Source: Micropterix aruncella
Lineage: Eukaryota > Arthropoda > Insecta > Lepidoptera > Micropterigidae
Direction of reading: 5' to 3'
DNA length: 64,000 bases
NCBI GenBank assembly: GCA_944548615.1
Contig: OX155963.1
Span: forward strand, 29,591,659-29,655,658
Shown in pieces: positions 10,945 through 20,797 of this stretch. Under the pieces are notes generated by a model, which worked only from the letters and a program-made list of their open reading frames with translations, made no database searches and was not told the origin of the DNA. Position numbers and translations under genes: made by a program. Position 1 is the first letter of the stretch. The number at the start of each line of letters is the position of its first letter.

Positions 10945-12355
10945 TCTCTCTTCTTTTAACCTCTGATTTTTATTCCGTCAACTTTTATTCTAAAAATCTT
11001 ATTTTGAATTGGAGGAAGTCGTAGGTCTTTCGAATGCATGTACCATCGGACATGATGAAGAATTCAGCGTTTGGCACTAAAGAAAACCTGGCAAAAAATG
11101 TCGAAGAATCAACCTTTTTAATCGGCTATCGAAGCCTAAGAATATCGCCTAAAATCATCAAGAATGGAAACGAGTCGTGAATGAAGTATGAGATCCAGCG
11201 GCACCGACAGCATCATATTGGCCGTGGGGGAGACCCCCTCCCCAAACGCAGGCTTCGGAATAAAAAAAGAAATAGAAGTACCATCGGATATAGTATATTT
11301 TTCTCTTAACTGGTATACTTTAATTTGATTATGTCAACATATTCTAATATTGTTTTTGGTATATGGCAACAACGATTTATGCAATGTTCATTTCTGTCAC
11401 AGGTGTGTTTTTATATACAAAAATGTAATTTTTAATGTTATTTTAAGAGGCCGTATACGAAATCGATGTGGGCCGTGATACCTCTATAATCAATGGTATA
11501 ATATAACTATAGGTAGGTAGGATTTTCGGAGCCAAAGAGATACGTCTACCCTTTGGAAGCGCTCGGCGGGGACTAGCTGACTTGAGGCGTGAATTGTATC
11601 ATAGGCGAGTATCATAACGCGAGAATTAGATTGTTTTAAAAAACTTTATTGCCAATTTTAATTTTTGTTTTGCATTTTTTTTTGAGGAAATGGATTGATA
11701 TTAAACTAAAGTTTATTTCTGTTGTTTTTATTTTATGAACGAGAGTTTTAAAAGGCCAAAATCAAAAGCAATTCGTCGCCCATTTTCTAAAAAATTTGAC
11801 AAAGTTAAATATTTTTTTAACAACAATTTTATATGAAAGTAGTAAAAAGTGATTCACTTATTATATAGAGTACTTCCACAACAATACATTGTAATTTTTT
11901 CATACTGTTTAGATGTCAAAACGATTCGTTAATATGTTATATTCTAAACCTCTTACAGCAAAAATTCACAAACAGTCGCCGGTTTAAGGTCAATTAATCA
12001 AAATTCTATAATAATTTTCAAAAAAGTAGCTCACTCATTAGACAATATTATAAATGATCTTTTATGTTGTGCAATAAAACTTATAGAAATACAGTATTTT
12101 AACCTTAAATTCACGTCTGCAAAATTACGTAAATTCACGAAATGCGCAAAATTTCGTGTACGGCCTCTTAATATAATTTCCATGTGGGTTAGGGTCGAAA
12201 ATTGTTGCGATGCAATCGCTCATCTCAAGAAAGTCTGTATTTGAGTGATTGGGAAATGTTCATTTTGTGTATTTTTTTATAACTACAACATGATAATTTG
12301 AAATTCTAACGAATGGGTACCATCGGATGATGTTTGACCTGTAGCTTCGGACATG
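10945..12355. other. Unassigned interval
   Basis: AT-rich DNA with short islands of moderate GC (about 11,200-11,280 and 11,530-11,620). No convincing frame, and no repeat shared with the rest of the window. Confidence 0.5.
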
Positions 12356-12359
12356 TAGG

Positions 12360-12745
12360 TACTGATTATGGGGAAATGCCACAGACAATTATAGCGTTTT
12401 CATTTTGCAGAAAAGTGCACTGAGAGCAATTGCAGGAGTATCCCATGACACGCACTGCGAACTATGCTTTATTAAATACAAAATACTGACTTTTACCTCT
12501 GAATATGTTTGAAAATGTCTACTATATGTTAAGTCTGATCTTAACGAAAAAGAAGTAAACAGAAACATGCACTCCCATAATACACGCAGACGTGATGATG
12601 TTGTCCTGCCTAAAGTGCGCCTTATGCAAACACAAAAGTTCTTTGGATATTTGAGCTTTAAGATCTTTAACCAGCTACCACTCTGCACAAGAAAGATGGA
12701 AACAAAGACGACTAAAATGTTTATTAAACAAAAGCTGTAATCCAC
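12360..12745 (+). pseudogene. Non-LTR reverse transcriptase C-terminus, decayed
   Basis: The plus frame gives QKSALRAIAGVSHDTHC, then after a stop HSHNTRRRDDVVLPKVRL, then FFGYLSFKIFNQLPLCTRK. These match the order of the conserved C-terminal region of jockey-type reverse transcriptases (QK.ALR.I.G, HSH.TR, ..R......N.LP). At least one in-frame stop interrupts it, so it is dead. A 118-codon frame on the opposite strand is its shadow. Confidence 0.75.
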
Positions 12746-13755
12746 ACATGCGTTCTATAAGCTGGGTGATTTTTTTGAGCTTGCCAATTCTTTCAAATGG
12801 GATTAACATTGATATGTTAACTTTCAGGTACATCATTTTCGTTTTATTGTTTAATAATAATATAATGAATTTAATATTTATTATGTAGATTACAATGTTT
12901 AACCCCTCCTATCGCGGGGTAAAAATTTAGTCGTCACTTCTGCCCGGGACAGTTTTGCGCGTGAAGTCGATGGCCTTGAGAAAAACGACCATAACTTTTA
13001 AACTACTATACGGATCGTAAAAAGTATAACTGTAAAATGATCGCATTGCAATTTGAAATTTATAATATTATAACCTTATCTCGTCAAACAATTAAGATAA
13101 TAATGAATAAAGATTTAAAAAGTTGGTTAGATACAATTTTAGCATTTGTAAGCGTCTAACCAAAAATGTTTAACTCAAATAGGAAGGGTTAACGTAACAT
13201 GTTTTTTTCCAATTTTGTTTTGATACTTTCTATTTTGTGATTATTTTTTGTATAAATTGCTTAAGATGACTATTAATATTCTTGTAATAATTATTTATTT
13301 TATATGTATACCCATGTACATGAAATCAGTTCTGCTTTTTTATTTGTCTGCCGTGTATAGCCGACTTTATTCAACGCTATTGTCAAATTAATATTTCTGC
13401 TTTAATAGTTTTATATCTATATCAATATTTTACTAGCAACTAACGAATTCTAATATGCGATAACAAGCTTTATTTGATTATTCATGCTTTTATTGAATAT
13501 TCTGAATGAATAAATTGAATAATGTCCGATAGTTTAACTCTGAACCAGCACGCATCAGATCCTGGATTAGAAGTAAATACCGATTTTTTTTTCACTTCCA
13601 GCAATTCACGGCTTTCTACACAGGAATCCGGGATTTACTTTTGAAACACCAATAATGCTGCACCTTCTCCTAAGAAAATAACTGTGATTACTATATCAAC
13701 TCCTATATCAACTCCAGAGAAGAATAAAATATGTATATCGGGCTACGAGAACTTC
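12746..13755. other. Unassigned AT-rich interval
   Basis: No gene or window-wide repeat recognised. The last part, about 13,540-13,750, may belong to the transposase fragment that follows, but its frames are broken. Confidence 0.45.
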
Positions 13756-13759
13756 ACAA

Positions 13760-13943
13760 ATTGCAGGTCGCGTCCGATCTGTTATAACACCTGAGCTAAT
13801 ATGTCAATTTCCTAAGGCACCGCCTAGAAAACTACACGAGGGGGGGGGGGTACCCGGTAAAACTAAAAATTTTACGGATACCCCCGAGAAAAAAATTCTC
13901 AAAAAAGAAATTAAAAAAAACAAGCCAGTAAGCGTCCGAAATT
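13760..13943 (+). pseudogene. Pogo/Tigger-type transposase C-terminal tail
   Basis: Two frames separated by a poly-G run (about 13,842-13,851) give TPELICQFPKAPPRK and then TDTPEKKILKKEIKKNKPV. A proline-lysine PKAPPRK block followed by LTDTPEKK is characteristic of the tail after the DDE domain in pogo-like (DDE_1) transposases. The homopolymer causes the frameshift. The catalytic part is absent. Confidence 0.6.
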
Positions 13944-14160
13944 AAAAACATATATCCCTAAATACCAAGACGATTCTGAAGGACCCAGCACGAGCAAAAT
14001 TCAAATCATATCCAATAATGCTCACGTACTACGTCATCGCAGAAAATATGCAGAAACTGACAGAAAATATGTCATCGAGCTGCATATCTCGTATGCGGTA
14101 TTAGTTAATAAGTTAATAGTAAACACATATTTTTAAAAACAAAGTTTTATTAAAATGCTA

Positions 14161-14502
14161 TGTTCCGAGCCAACCCTGGGTGCAGCAGCCATGTCATAGT
14201 GGAACTTGGAACAGGCTATCATAATTGAATGCTATACAGAATTTCGCGTCTGCGCTGTTGACCGTTAATGAGTACCCTCGTTGGGAGCCAACCCTAGGTG
14301 CAGCAGCGCTGTCGCGGTGAACCTTAGAACCTCATAAATGAATGTGTATACAACATTTCGTTTCTGTGCTGTAAAGTGTTGAGGAGTCTCTTCGTCGGGA
14401 GCCAACTCTGGGTGCAGCAGCCATATTATGGTGAAATTTAGAACGGGCTATCATAATTGAATGCGTATACATCATTTTCTTCTGTGCTGTTGACTGTTGA
14501 GG
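14161..14502 (+). repeat. 117-bp tandem repeat array, three units
   Basis: The phrase GCCAACCCTGGGTGCAGCAG starts at about 14,168, 14,286 and 14,401 (spacings 118 and 115). The array resumes at 15,189-15,300 beyond the R600 insertion. In copies where the period is exactly 117 (39 codons), the minus frame stays open from unit to unit with the recurring peptide MIARSKF....AAAPRVG..R.DSS. Confidence 0.85.
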
Positions 14503-15174
14503 GGGAGTTAATGGGCCCCTGCTGAGTTGGCCACGAAGACCCATTCTGTTCAGGGTTGGCCACACTCACAGGTCAACACCTATGCTACGGCCTCCACGCA
14601 TGAAGTGCGAGCCTGGGTAGGACTCTAACCTTATGGTTAGTTTCCCCTGGGAATCAACCTTCAGGCGCTCCTGGACGATCTGCGCACCGTGCGGCGTAAG
14701 CCAATCGACTGTGCACTCTGACTAACAGTCGGGGGAGTCTGGAAGCAGTACTGTTTCCTATAAAGCGGGGGTGGCTGCGGACCTTACGGCTACTACTCTT
14801 GAAACGACCATCTGCTATCCGATCCTGGGTGAACAGCCGGGCAAAGAACGCTGTGGTCCGCGATAGATTCGGTATACACCGTTTCACCGCTTCGTAAGGG
14901 AGAGGACCGCGCAAGCGACCTCGAACTCGTAACCAATCGAGAGACTGGAGTAATCTGGTCACAATTGGAAGTAAGGGCATGAGTGTAAGCCCGCCGGGTA
15001 ACACTCCTGGCTATCTCGCGGTTAAGGCGTTGGCCTCTTACGGGTTTGTGGCGGAGCTAGACGGTGGACTGTTTTGTCCAAGTCTTCTGCGCGCACTCCA
15101 GGGAGATAGAACGACTAATCGTTAAAAACTTCCTAAGGTGACGGGCTCGCCCGCTGTAGTCGACAACCCTAGAT
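14503..15174 (+). mobile_element. R600 retroposon, copy 2, 14-bp target duplication
   Basis: GTTGACTGTTGAGG lies immediately left (14,489-14,502) and right (15,175-15,188). The second copy restores the interrupted 117-bp repeat, which proves an insertion of 672 bp. It starts GGGAGTTAATGGGCCC and ends GACAACCCTAGAT. There is no poly-A tail, no terminal inverted repeat and no surviving protein. Target duplications of this length fit target-primed reverse transcription. A minus-strand frame of 116 codons is only partly kept in other copies. Confidence 0.85.
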
Positions 15175-15439
15175 GTTGACTGTTGAGGAGTCCCCTAGTC
15201 GGGAGCCAACCCTGGGTGCAGCAGCCATGTCATGGTGAAAATTAGAACGGGACATCATAATTGAATACGTATACCAAATCGTACGTCTGTGCTGTTGACC
15301 GTGGCAGACTGGGTATAGAATCAGGTCACCATAAAAATGCGTTGTCATCGGAACTGAACCAACATAGAAATTTTAACTTCATAGGATAAGAGGAAGTGAT
15401 TCTAATTCATCTTGCAAGATTGGATCTAGGCAAACTAAT

Positions 15440-15881
15440 AAACTAACAAATATTGCTAGGCAAATAAAAGCTTGTAAAAAAGTGATTTCGGCAAAATATT
15501 TCTGAGTAAGATATTATGTAAAAAGTGTAAGTTCTTGTTCGGCTAGTTCGTCTTTCTGGGATAGACGTACTTACATAAGTATATATTTTGTGTTACCCGA
15601 TAGTACAAATTACCACCCCCTATATAGGTGGGTACAGACAAATAAATAGGCGACCCGGTTGCTACACGTGTGTCTGTCTAATTGTAAAGGTTCATTTGTA
15701 CAGTGTCATTCCACGTTCGTTTCAATCCATCCCTAGTAACCGCCTAAGTCAGGGGCGGCACAATCGAAGCGACGGTATCTATAACAATTAAAAATAATAA
15801 AATAAGAAACATCAATAATTATGTTATTAATAATAATATCGATTTATATTATTAGTAATATATATTAACAACGATGTTACT
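15440..15881. other. Spacer between two R600 insertions
   Basis: AT-rich at both ends with a short GC-richer centre. No gene recognised. Confidence 0.5.
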
Positions 15882-15896
15882 CATAGATCTACAACA

Positions 15897-16563
15897 ACTT
15901 GCGGTGTCAACTACAACGGGCGAGCCCGTCACCACAGGACGTTTTAACGATTTTCTCGTTCTGTCGCCCTGCAGTGAACGTAGAAGACTTTGGACAGAAC
16001 AAATCCAACGTCCAGCTACGTCACAACCCGCAAGAAGCCAACGCCTTTACCGCGAGATAGCCAGTAATGTTACCTGGCGGGCCGACCCTCGCGCCCTTGC
16101 TTCCAATTGTGACCAGATTTCTCCGGTCTCTCGATTGGTTCCGAGTTCGAGGTCGCTTGCGCGGTCCTCTCCCTTACGAAGCGGTGAAACGGTGTGCACC
16201 GAATCCATCGCGGACCAAGGCGTCCTTTGCCCGACTCTGAACCGGGATCGGATGGCCAATGGTCATTTCAAGAGCAGTCGCCGTAAGGTAGGCAACCACC
16301 CCCGCTCTATAGGAAACAATACAGTTCCCAGACTCTCCCGACTGTTAGTCGGAGAGCACAGTCGATTGGCTTGCGCCGCTCGGTGCGCAGACCGTCCAGG
16401 AGCGCCAGAGGTTTGATTCCCAGGGGAGACTGGTTGACCCAGTGTTCTACCCAGGTTCGCACCCCATGCGAGGAGGCCATCGGATGGGTGTTGACCCGTG
16501 AGTGTGACCGACCCTGAACACATGGGTCATCGTGGCCACCTCATCATGGGCCCATTAGCTCCC
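15897..16563 (-). mobile_element. R600 retroposon, copy 3, 15-bp target duplication
   Basis: Inverted relative to copy 2. CATAGATCTACAACA flanks it at 15,882-15,896 and 16,564-16,578, fixing the element at 667 bp. Reverse-complemented it begins GGGAGCTAATGGGCCC as in copy 2. The plus strand holds a 180-codon open frame over most of its length, antisense to the element, with runs such as VSRLVPSSRSLARSS. Similar pieces occur in other copies with frameshifts, so protein coding is unproven. Confidence 0.88.
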
Positions 16564-16578
16564 CATAGATCTACAACA

Positions 16579-17095
16579 GGATGGATGACGTGGAGACAAC
16601 TAACAGGCGTTATGTGCGACAGAGAAATGCCCCTTACGATCAAAGAGCAAATGTATAAGACAGCCATTTGACCTGCTGTGTTGTATGGATCATAATGTTG
16701 GTTGACTAATAAACAACATCTTAATAAATGACATACAACAGAAATGTGCATGCTACGCTGGTCAGCGTGTGTCACACTGTTAGACAAAATCCGAAATGAG
16801 TATATAAGGGGATTTTTTAAAGTCGCTCCGATAATTGATAAAGTCAACGAAAAGACGCTTACGGCGGTACGGTCACGTCCAGCGACGCCCAGATGATCCA
16901 ATAGAGAAGCTTGCCCTAGACCTGCCAACGACGAAACGTGCTCATAGATGATCCCTCGCCTCCTGGTTGATACAGTCCAAAAAGACCTGAGTGAAGCTCA
17001 ACTCGACGCCGACACAGCACAAGATCGAGCTCAGTGGTGGAAAAAAACAAGAAAGGCGTACCCCAAATAAATGGGACAGGGTCTAGAAAGAAGAA
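16579..17095 (+). pseudogene. RTE-clade LINE 3' end, decayed
   Basis: With several stops and shifts the plus strand reads the standard RTE C-terminal series: GVMCDREMPLTIKEQMYKTA, then LYGS, EMCMLRWSACVTLLDKIRNEY, RYGHVQRRPDDP, and a last block ending AQWWKKTRKAYPK. This order is typical of RTE elements in Lepidoptera. It ends in a short A/G-rich tail. Copy 3 of R600 abuts its 5' side. Confidence 0.85.
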
Positions 17096-17224
17096 GAAGT
17101 TATTATTAATATATATTATTAATTCATGTTATTATTAATATTATCATTATTACCATAAATAGTTATTGTTATAGGTATAACAATGTCTATTGTTTGGTCT
17201 AAGCATATTACAGGGTATTAGATT

Positions 17225-17640
17225 GCTCACTGCCATAGTATGTGTTAGTTCGTAATGGTTCCATGTAGCTTGGGTGTGGTCGGCACACCTCTTTCTGTCA
17301 TCTGGCCTGCCCATCTCACGGATCAACTCCTATCTGGTAGCCTTCCCGATGAGCAGCTTTACCCTCTCAGGGACGCTGTGAGCTTCTGCCACGGCTGTAA
17401 TCCTGCAGTGCGATCAGAAGCTCGTGGATTCGGGGCAATACCTCGGGCGGAACTGGGCGGTTGGAGCACTATCTGCACTTGCGGAAAAAACGGAGAAAGA
17501 CCCAGCCGGCGAATAACAAGGGGTATTTTCAACCTGACGTCTTTAACCCTTGAATCGATCCGTCAGCCACCCGATTCCGAGTGACCATGGCGGGCAAAGG
17601 GCGTCGCAATCCACGATTCAGATTCATTTACGATGCAATA
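17225..17640 (+). repeat. Diverged R600 subfamily, 5' half
   Basis: Aligns with 48,365-48,780 through blocks such as TTCCATGTAGCTTG/TTCCGTGCAGTTTG, GATCAGAAG, GCGAATAAC and GGCAAAGGGCG. Both relate more distantly to R600. The 3' half is missing here. Confidence 0.55.
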
Positions 17641-17969
17641 ATAACATTTGTATTTGAACCAGTGCTTTAATGCATGCTTTTATGCATAGATTTGATATTG
17701 TGCGGAATAAAGTAAAAATACCTAACAAAACAGAACTTAAGTCCCTTTTTACACAGTTCTGACCTAACTGAGAGTCAGTTTATGGGGTGACCGTTCCTCG
17801 TATTCTGTACATCTCCTCCGGATTCATTTTAATAAAATCACAAAATTCCATATATACAGAAGAGGACCAATATAAAATAAGTCAGTCCAATATAAAAGAT
17901 AAAATAACCAATTTAAAATAAGGATAGTCAATATAAAATACTGGTGAGAAAGACCTGCGGGAATTATAA

Positions 17970-18910
17970 TAATAATAATAATAATAATTAAACGCTTTAT
18001 TTGCTTTAACAAAACGGCGAGCTTATTGCCTAACAGTAATATCTTACAGCTAACCTTAACCTAGTGGAATAACATGTTATGCGGTAAAAATAAACTAATA
18101 AATTAAATTTTAATCATTTAAATTCAGCAGGGAAACAAAACAATAAATTTAAGAAAAAAAAAACAAAAAATAAACCTATAATGACGCAAGGGACGCAATA
18201 GGGAGGAAAAAATAGGGAAAAATAAGGAAAAGTTTATGAGCGTGGGTTCAAGTGTTCTTTGAGCCTGCGTTTGAAGCAATACAAACTAGGTGCTATCCTT
18301 ATACGCGAGGGTAAAGCATTCCAGAGACGGGCTCCACGTACAGAGAAAGAGTGCGAGAAGAAATCACTACTGTGACTAGGGATCGAGAGCAGTAGGTTGT
18401 CTTCAGATCTCAGAGGGCGCCCGTGAGAAGATAGAGGTTTGAACCTACTTATAAGATATTTCGGAGCGGCCCCCTTCAGGATTCTGAAGAGCAAACCTAG
18501 GACTCTCGTATCTCTCCTTTCTCGGGTCGTCAGCCAGTGAAGTCTCCTTCTGTACTCCGTAATATGGTCAAACTTTCGTAGGTCATAAATGAATCGAATG
18601 CAGACATTTTGCAGCCTTTCTACCCTGGTGGCTAGATCTTCCTTGATGTCGAGAAAGGCAACATCTGAATAATCAAGGAGAGGGAGGAGAATAGATTGGC
18701 AGATTGTGATTTTGCTTTCCTCGGGGAGAAAATTCTTGAGTTTCTTTATTGCATGAAAGCGACCAAAGAGTTATCTGCCGCTACTCCATATAGAAGTCGA
18801 ACACAGGACGTCTGTATTTTGCTTATTCTTTGGACTTCTGTTGAATTGCTCCACATAATAATTCCGTATTTTAGATGAGCATATACGTAGCTCATAATAA
18901 GTTAATAGGC
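17970..18910 (-). mobile_element. Jockey/CR1-type LINE, 5'-truncated
   Basis: The minus strand carries an almost continuous reverse transcriptase C-terminus: LLDYSDVAFLDIKEDLATR, VERLQNVCIRFIYDLRKFDH, ITEYRRRLHWLTTRERRD, then LLFRILKGAAPKYLISRFKP and RGARLWNALPSRIR. The 3' UTR follows and ends in a TAA-repeat tail near 17,970. A related decayed fragment lies at 46,200-46,560. The catalytic core is absent. Confidence 0.85.
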
Positions 18911-19794
18911 GAGTCTCCAAGGATGCTATTTGTTTTATTTTTTAAGAATATAAATGGACGATAGTCCGCCCGACGATTGTGGATTTTGAGCTGATGTTCT
19001 GCACGTGCTGTTTCCAGTTGGATCCACTGGATCACTATAGGTACCATTGTCGACGTCGACATGTGACTAGCTTTTAATCAGGAAGGTACTCAGGAATAGG
19101 ACGCGCGACGGTACACACAAAAAAATATATTACTGTAGGTCAAATAAACGATGAGTCGAATCAATAATTTATTTTAATCCCATAGTAATGAGGCATCGCG
19201 CGCCCCTGTCTTGTGATTATTATAGCAACCCGATCTACCGGTAGATGGCTCGAGTCGGTGGGTAGGTTTTGCAGTGCGGTGCCCAACCAAGTAGAGGACT
19301 GGTGGCAAATTGACAGGGGGAACAGAGGGGTAGGAAGCGGGAGGCGCGGGGTCGAGAGGGGGCGACTGTCCTTTGTCTCTGACTAATTGACAATTTTCAA
19401 AGAAACGTGTCGAACCTGCGCGGATGTGTGAGTCTGTAAACGAGTCGTCTTCCTGTAAAATGTACGATGGTTTTAGTGGAGGTTTATTGCGGATTTATAA
19501 TTGTATATTGCGACCAGTCAATTGATTACTAAACTGATAGGCTTGTGAAGCATTCAAGAATCCTGATTATTCATCACATATAAACCATTTCATAGTTAAG
19601 GATGTTATGTTACCATTTTTTGTTTCAATTTATTGATTTTCAATAATCACTTGTGTTTTAGACGTTTTAATTTTAAGAAAAGACGAGTAATGAGTCTGCT
19701 TGTCGGTTCATCCGTCCGTCAGTATATCCGTGCGTTCGCACCTCGATCTCAGAAATCCTAGATATGATCTAAAACGGGTTCCCGCTTCTTATTG
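18911..19794. other. Unassigned interval
   Basis: Includes a G-rich patch at about 19,310-19,370 and a palindromic CTACCGGTAG at about 19,236. No frame or repeat recognised. Confidence 0.5.
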
Positions 19795-20030
19795 TGTTTT
19801 ATTAATTTCTTTTTATTTTCCTGACCCACCAACCAACGAGGAGGGAAAGTATTGTGAATGCGTTAAATTTTATTGACGAGATGAAAATGGAAAATTTTAT
19901 TTTGGGCCCTCCTAAGACGATTAAGACCATTTCCATATGGAAATCTATCTGCGTGTCTGTGTGCCTGTGTGTATTTCTCCATGACAGCGCCCAAACGCTT
20001 CATTCGGTCCTGGTTCAAGGGATTGTAGTT
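19795..20030 (+). repeat. Unclassified dispersed repeat
   Basis: Related in inverse orientation to 44,505-44,690. Shared phrases are GGGCCCTCCTAA/GGGGGGCTC in context, ATTAAGACCATTTCC and GCGCCCAAACG. Origin unknown. Confidence 0.55.
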
Positions 20031-20655
20031 GTAATAGGCCGACTAGAAAGCGCGTTAGTCATACTTCAACCTCAAAATACTGGACTTAAGCGTACTTTTC
20101 GCGGTCAATATTATTGAAGCAATATTATTGACGCAATATATAATAATAAACTGTAGCCCTCACAAGACTCAATAAAATGTCAGTTTCAATTGTGCAGTCG
20201 AGGAAGATGGATCTACCGGTTCTAATCGCGTCTGCTTTGGTCCTGAAGAAAGGGAAAGAGGGATGCAAGAAGAACAGTATGGACAAAAAGCTGGTTAAAT
20301 AGACGTACCAGTCATGGATATGGGGAATTGCTTTGAGGACTCAACAGTGAGCCAATTGACTACATTTTTTTTAAGGAATGGATGGACAACTGTTTTAACA
20401 CCTAGTTGCATTCATTTCACCATTTATAATAAAGCAGGATACGATTATGAGGGATGCCATTTTCACCTGTATTTTATCAGTTTTGATCTCAAAAGAAAAT
20501 AAAAACACAAACAACTCCAACAAAAACTACCACGTCTCTAGAATGACTGACGTTTTATTGCACAATATCGCATTATATCCCTCCACACATGTAAATTATA
20601 TTGACGCCACCTGATTTTATTTTTTTCAATATTTTTGCCATCAATATTATTATAA
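20031..20655. other. Unassigned interval
   Basis: Short open frames with no recognisable domain. A plus-strand stretch near 20,205-20,305 reads DLPVLIASALVLKKGKEGCK, faintly like the start of a Harbinger nuclease, but too little remains to call. Confidence 0.4.
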
Positions 20656-20659
20656 ATGA

Positions 20660-20797
20660 CAAAAAATGAATTTAGCGCGTGAGTTTTGTAGCACCCGACG
20701 TTTCGGCGACGTTGCAGCCGCAGTTGTCTAGTTTAGACTGAATGAGCTGTCAATTGGTTGTTCCGCGGGTAGGCCGAATACCGCTGCCGCCACTGCG
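20660..20797 (-). mobile_element. Penelope-like element terminal region
   Basis: On the minus strand it reads AACTGCGGCTGCAACGTCG, CCGAAACGTCGGGTGCTAC and then a variable tail. The same block is found at 47,935-48,040 and twice at 59,640-59,799, and in degraded form at 45,300-45,344 next to a GIY-YIG remnant. That last link ties the block to Penelope-like elements. It directly follows the 3' end of the full-length REL retrotransposon, so the REL element probably inserted into the 3' part of this Penelope-like element. Confidence 0.6.

Larger units (their letters stand above)
14110..15440 (+). mobile_element. Composite element around the 117-bp repeat, copy 1
   Basis: A left flank (TTTTATTAAAATGCTATGT), an array of about 117-bp units, and a right flank (from GACCGTGGCAGACTGGG through GCGTTGTCATCGGAACTGAA to about 15,440) all recur in the same order in each of the three tandem units at 27.8, 35.8 and 42.9 kb. 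This shared modular layout suggests one unclassified element with an internal tandem repeat. Here it is split by an R600 insertion at 14,503-15,174. Confidence 0.6.

Noticed and set aside
12389..12745. 118-codon open frame on the minus strand
   Set aside because: It is antisense to a recognisable, decayed reverse transcriptase C-terminus on the plus strand. The peptide itself has no family-like pattern.
14260..14300. Functional hammerhead ribozyme in the 117-bp repeat
   Set aside because: The GAAA after stem II is missing and the CTGATGA core has a mismatch. Only a resemblance can be claimed.
15874..16416. 180-codon frame as a host gene
   Set aside because: It lies within and antisense to an R600 copy bounded by target duplications, and other copies carry frameshifts.
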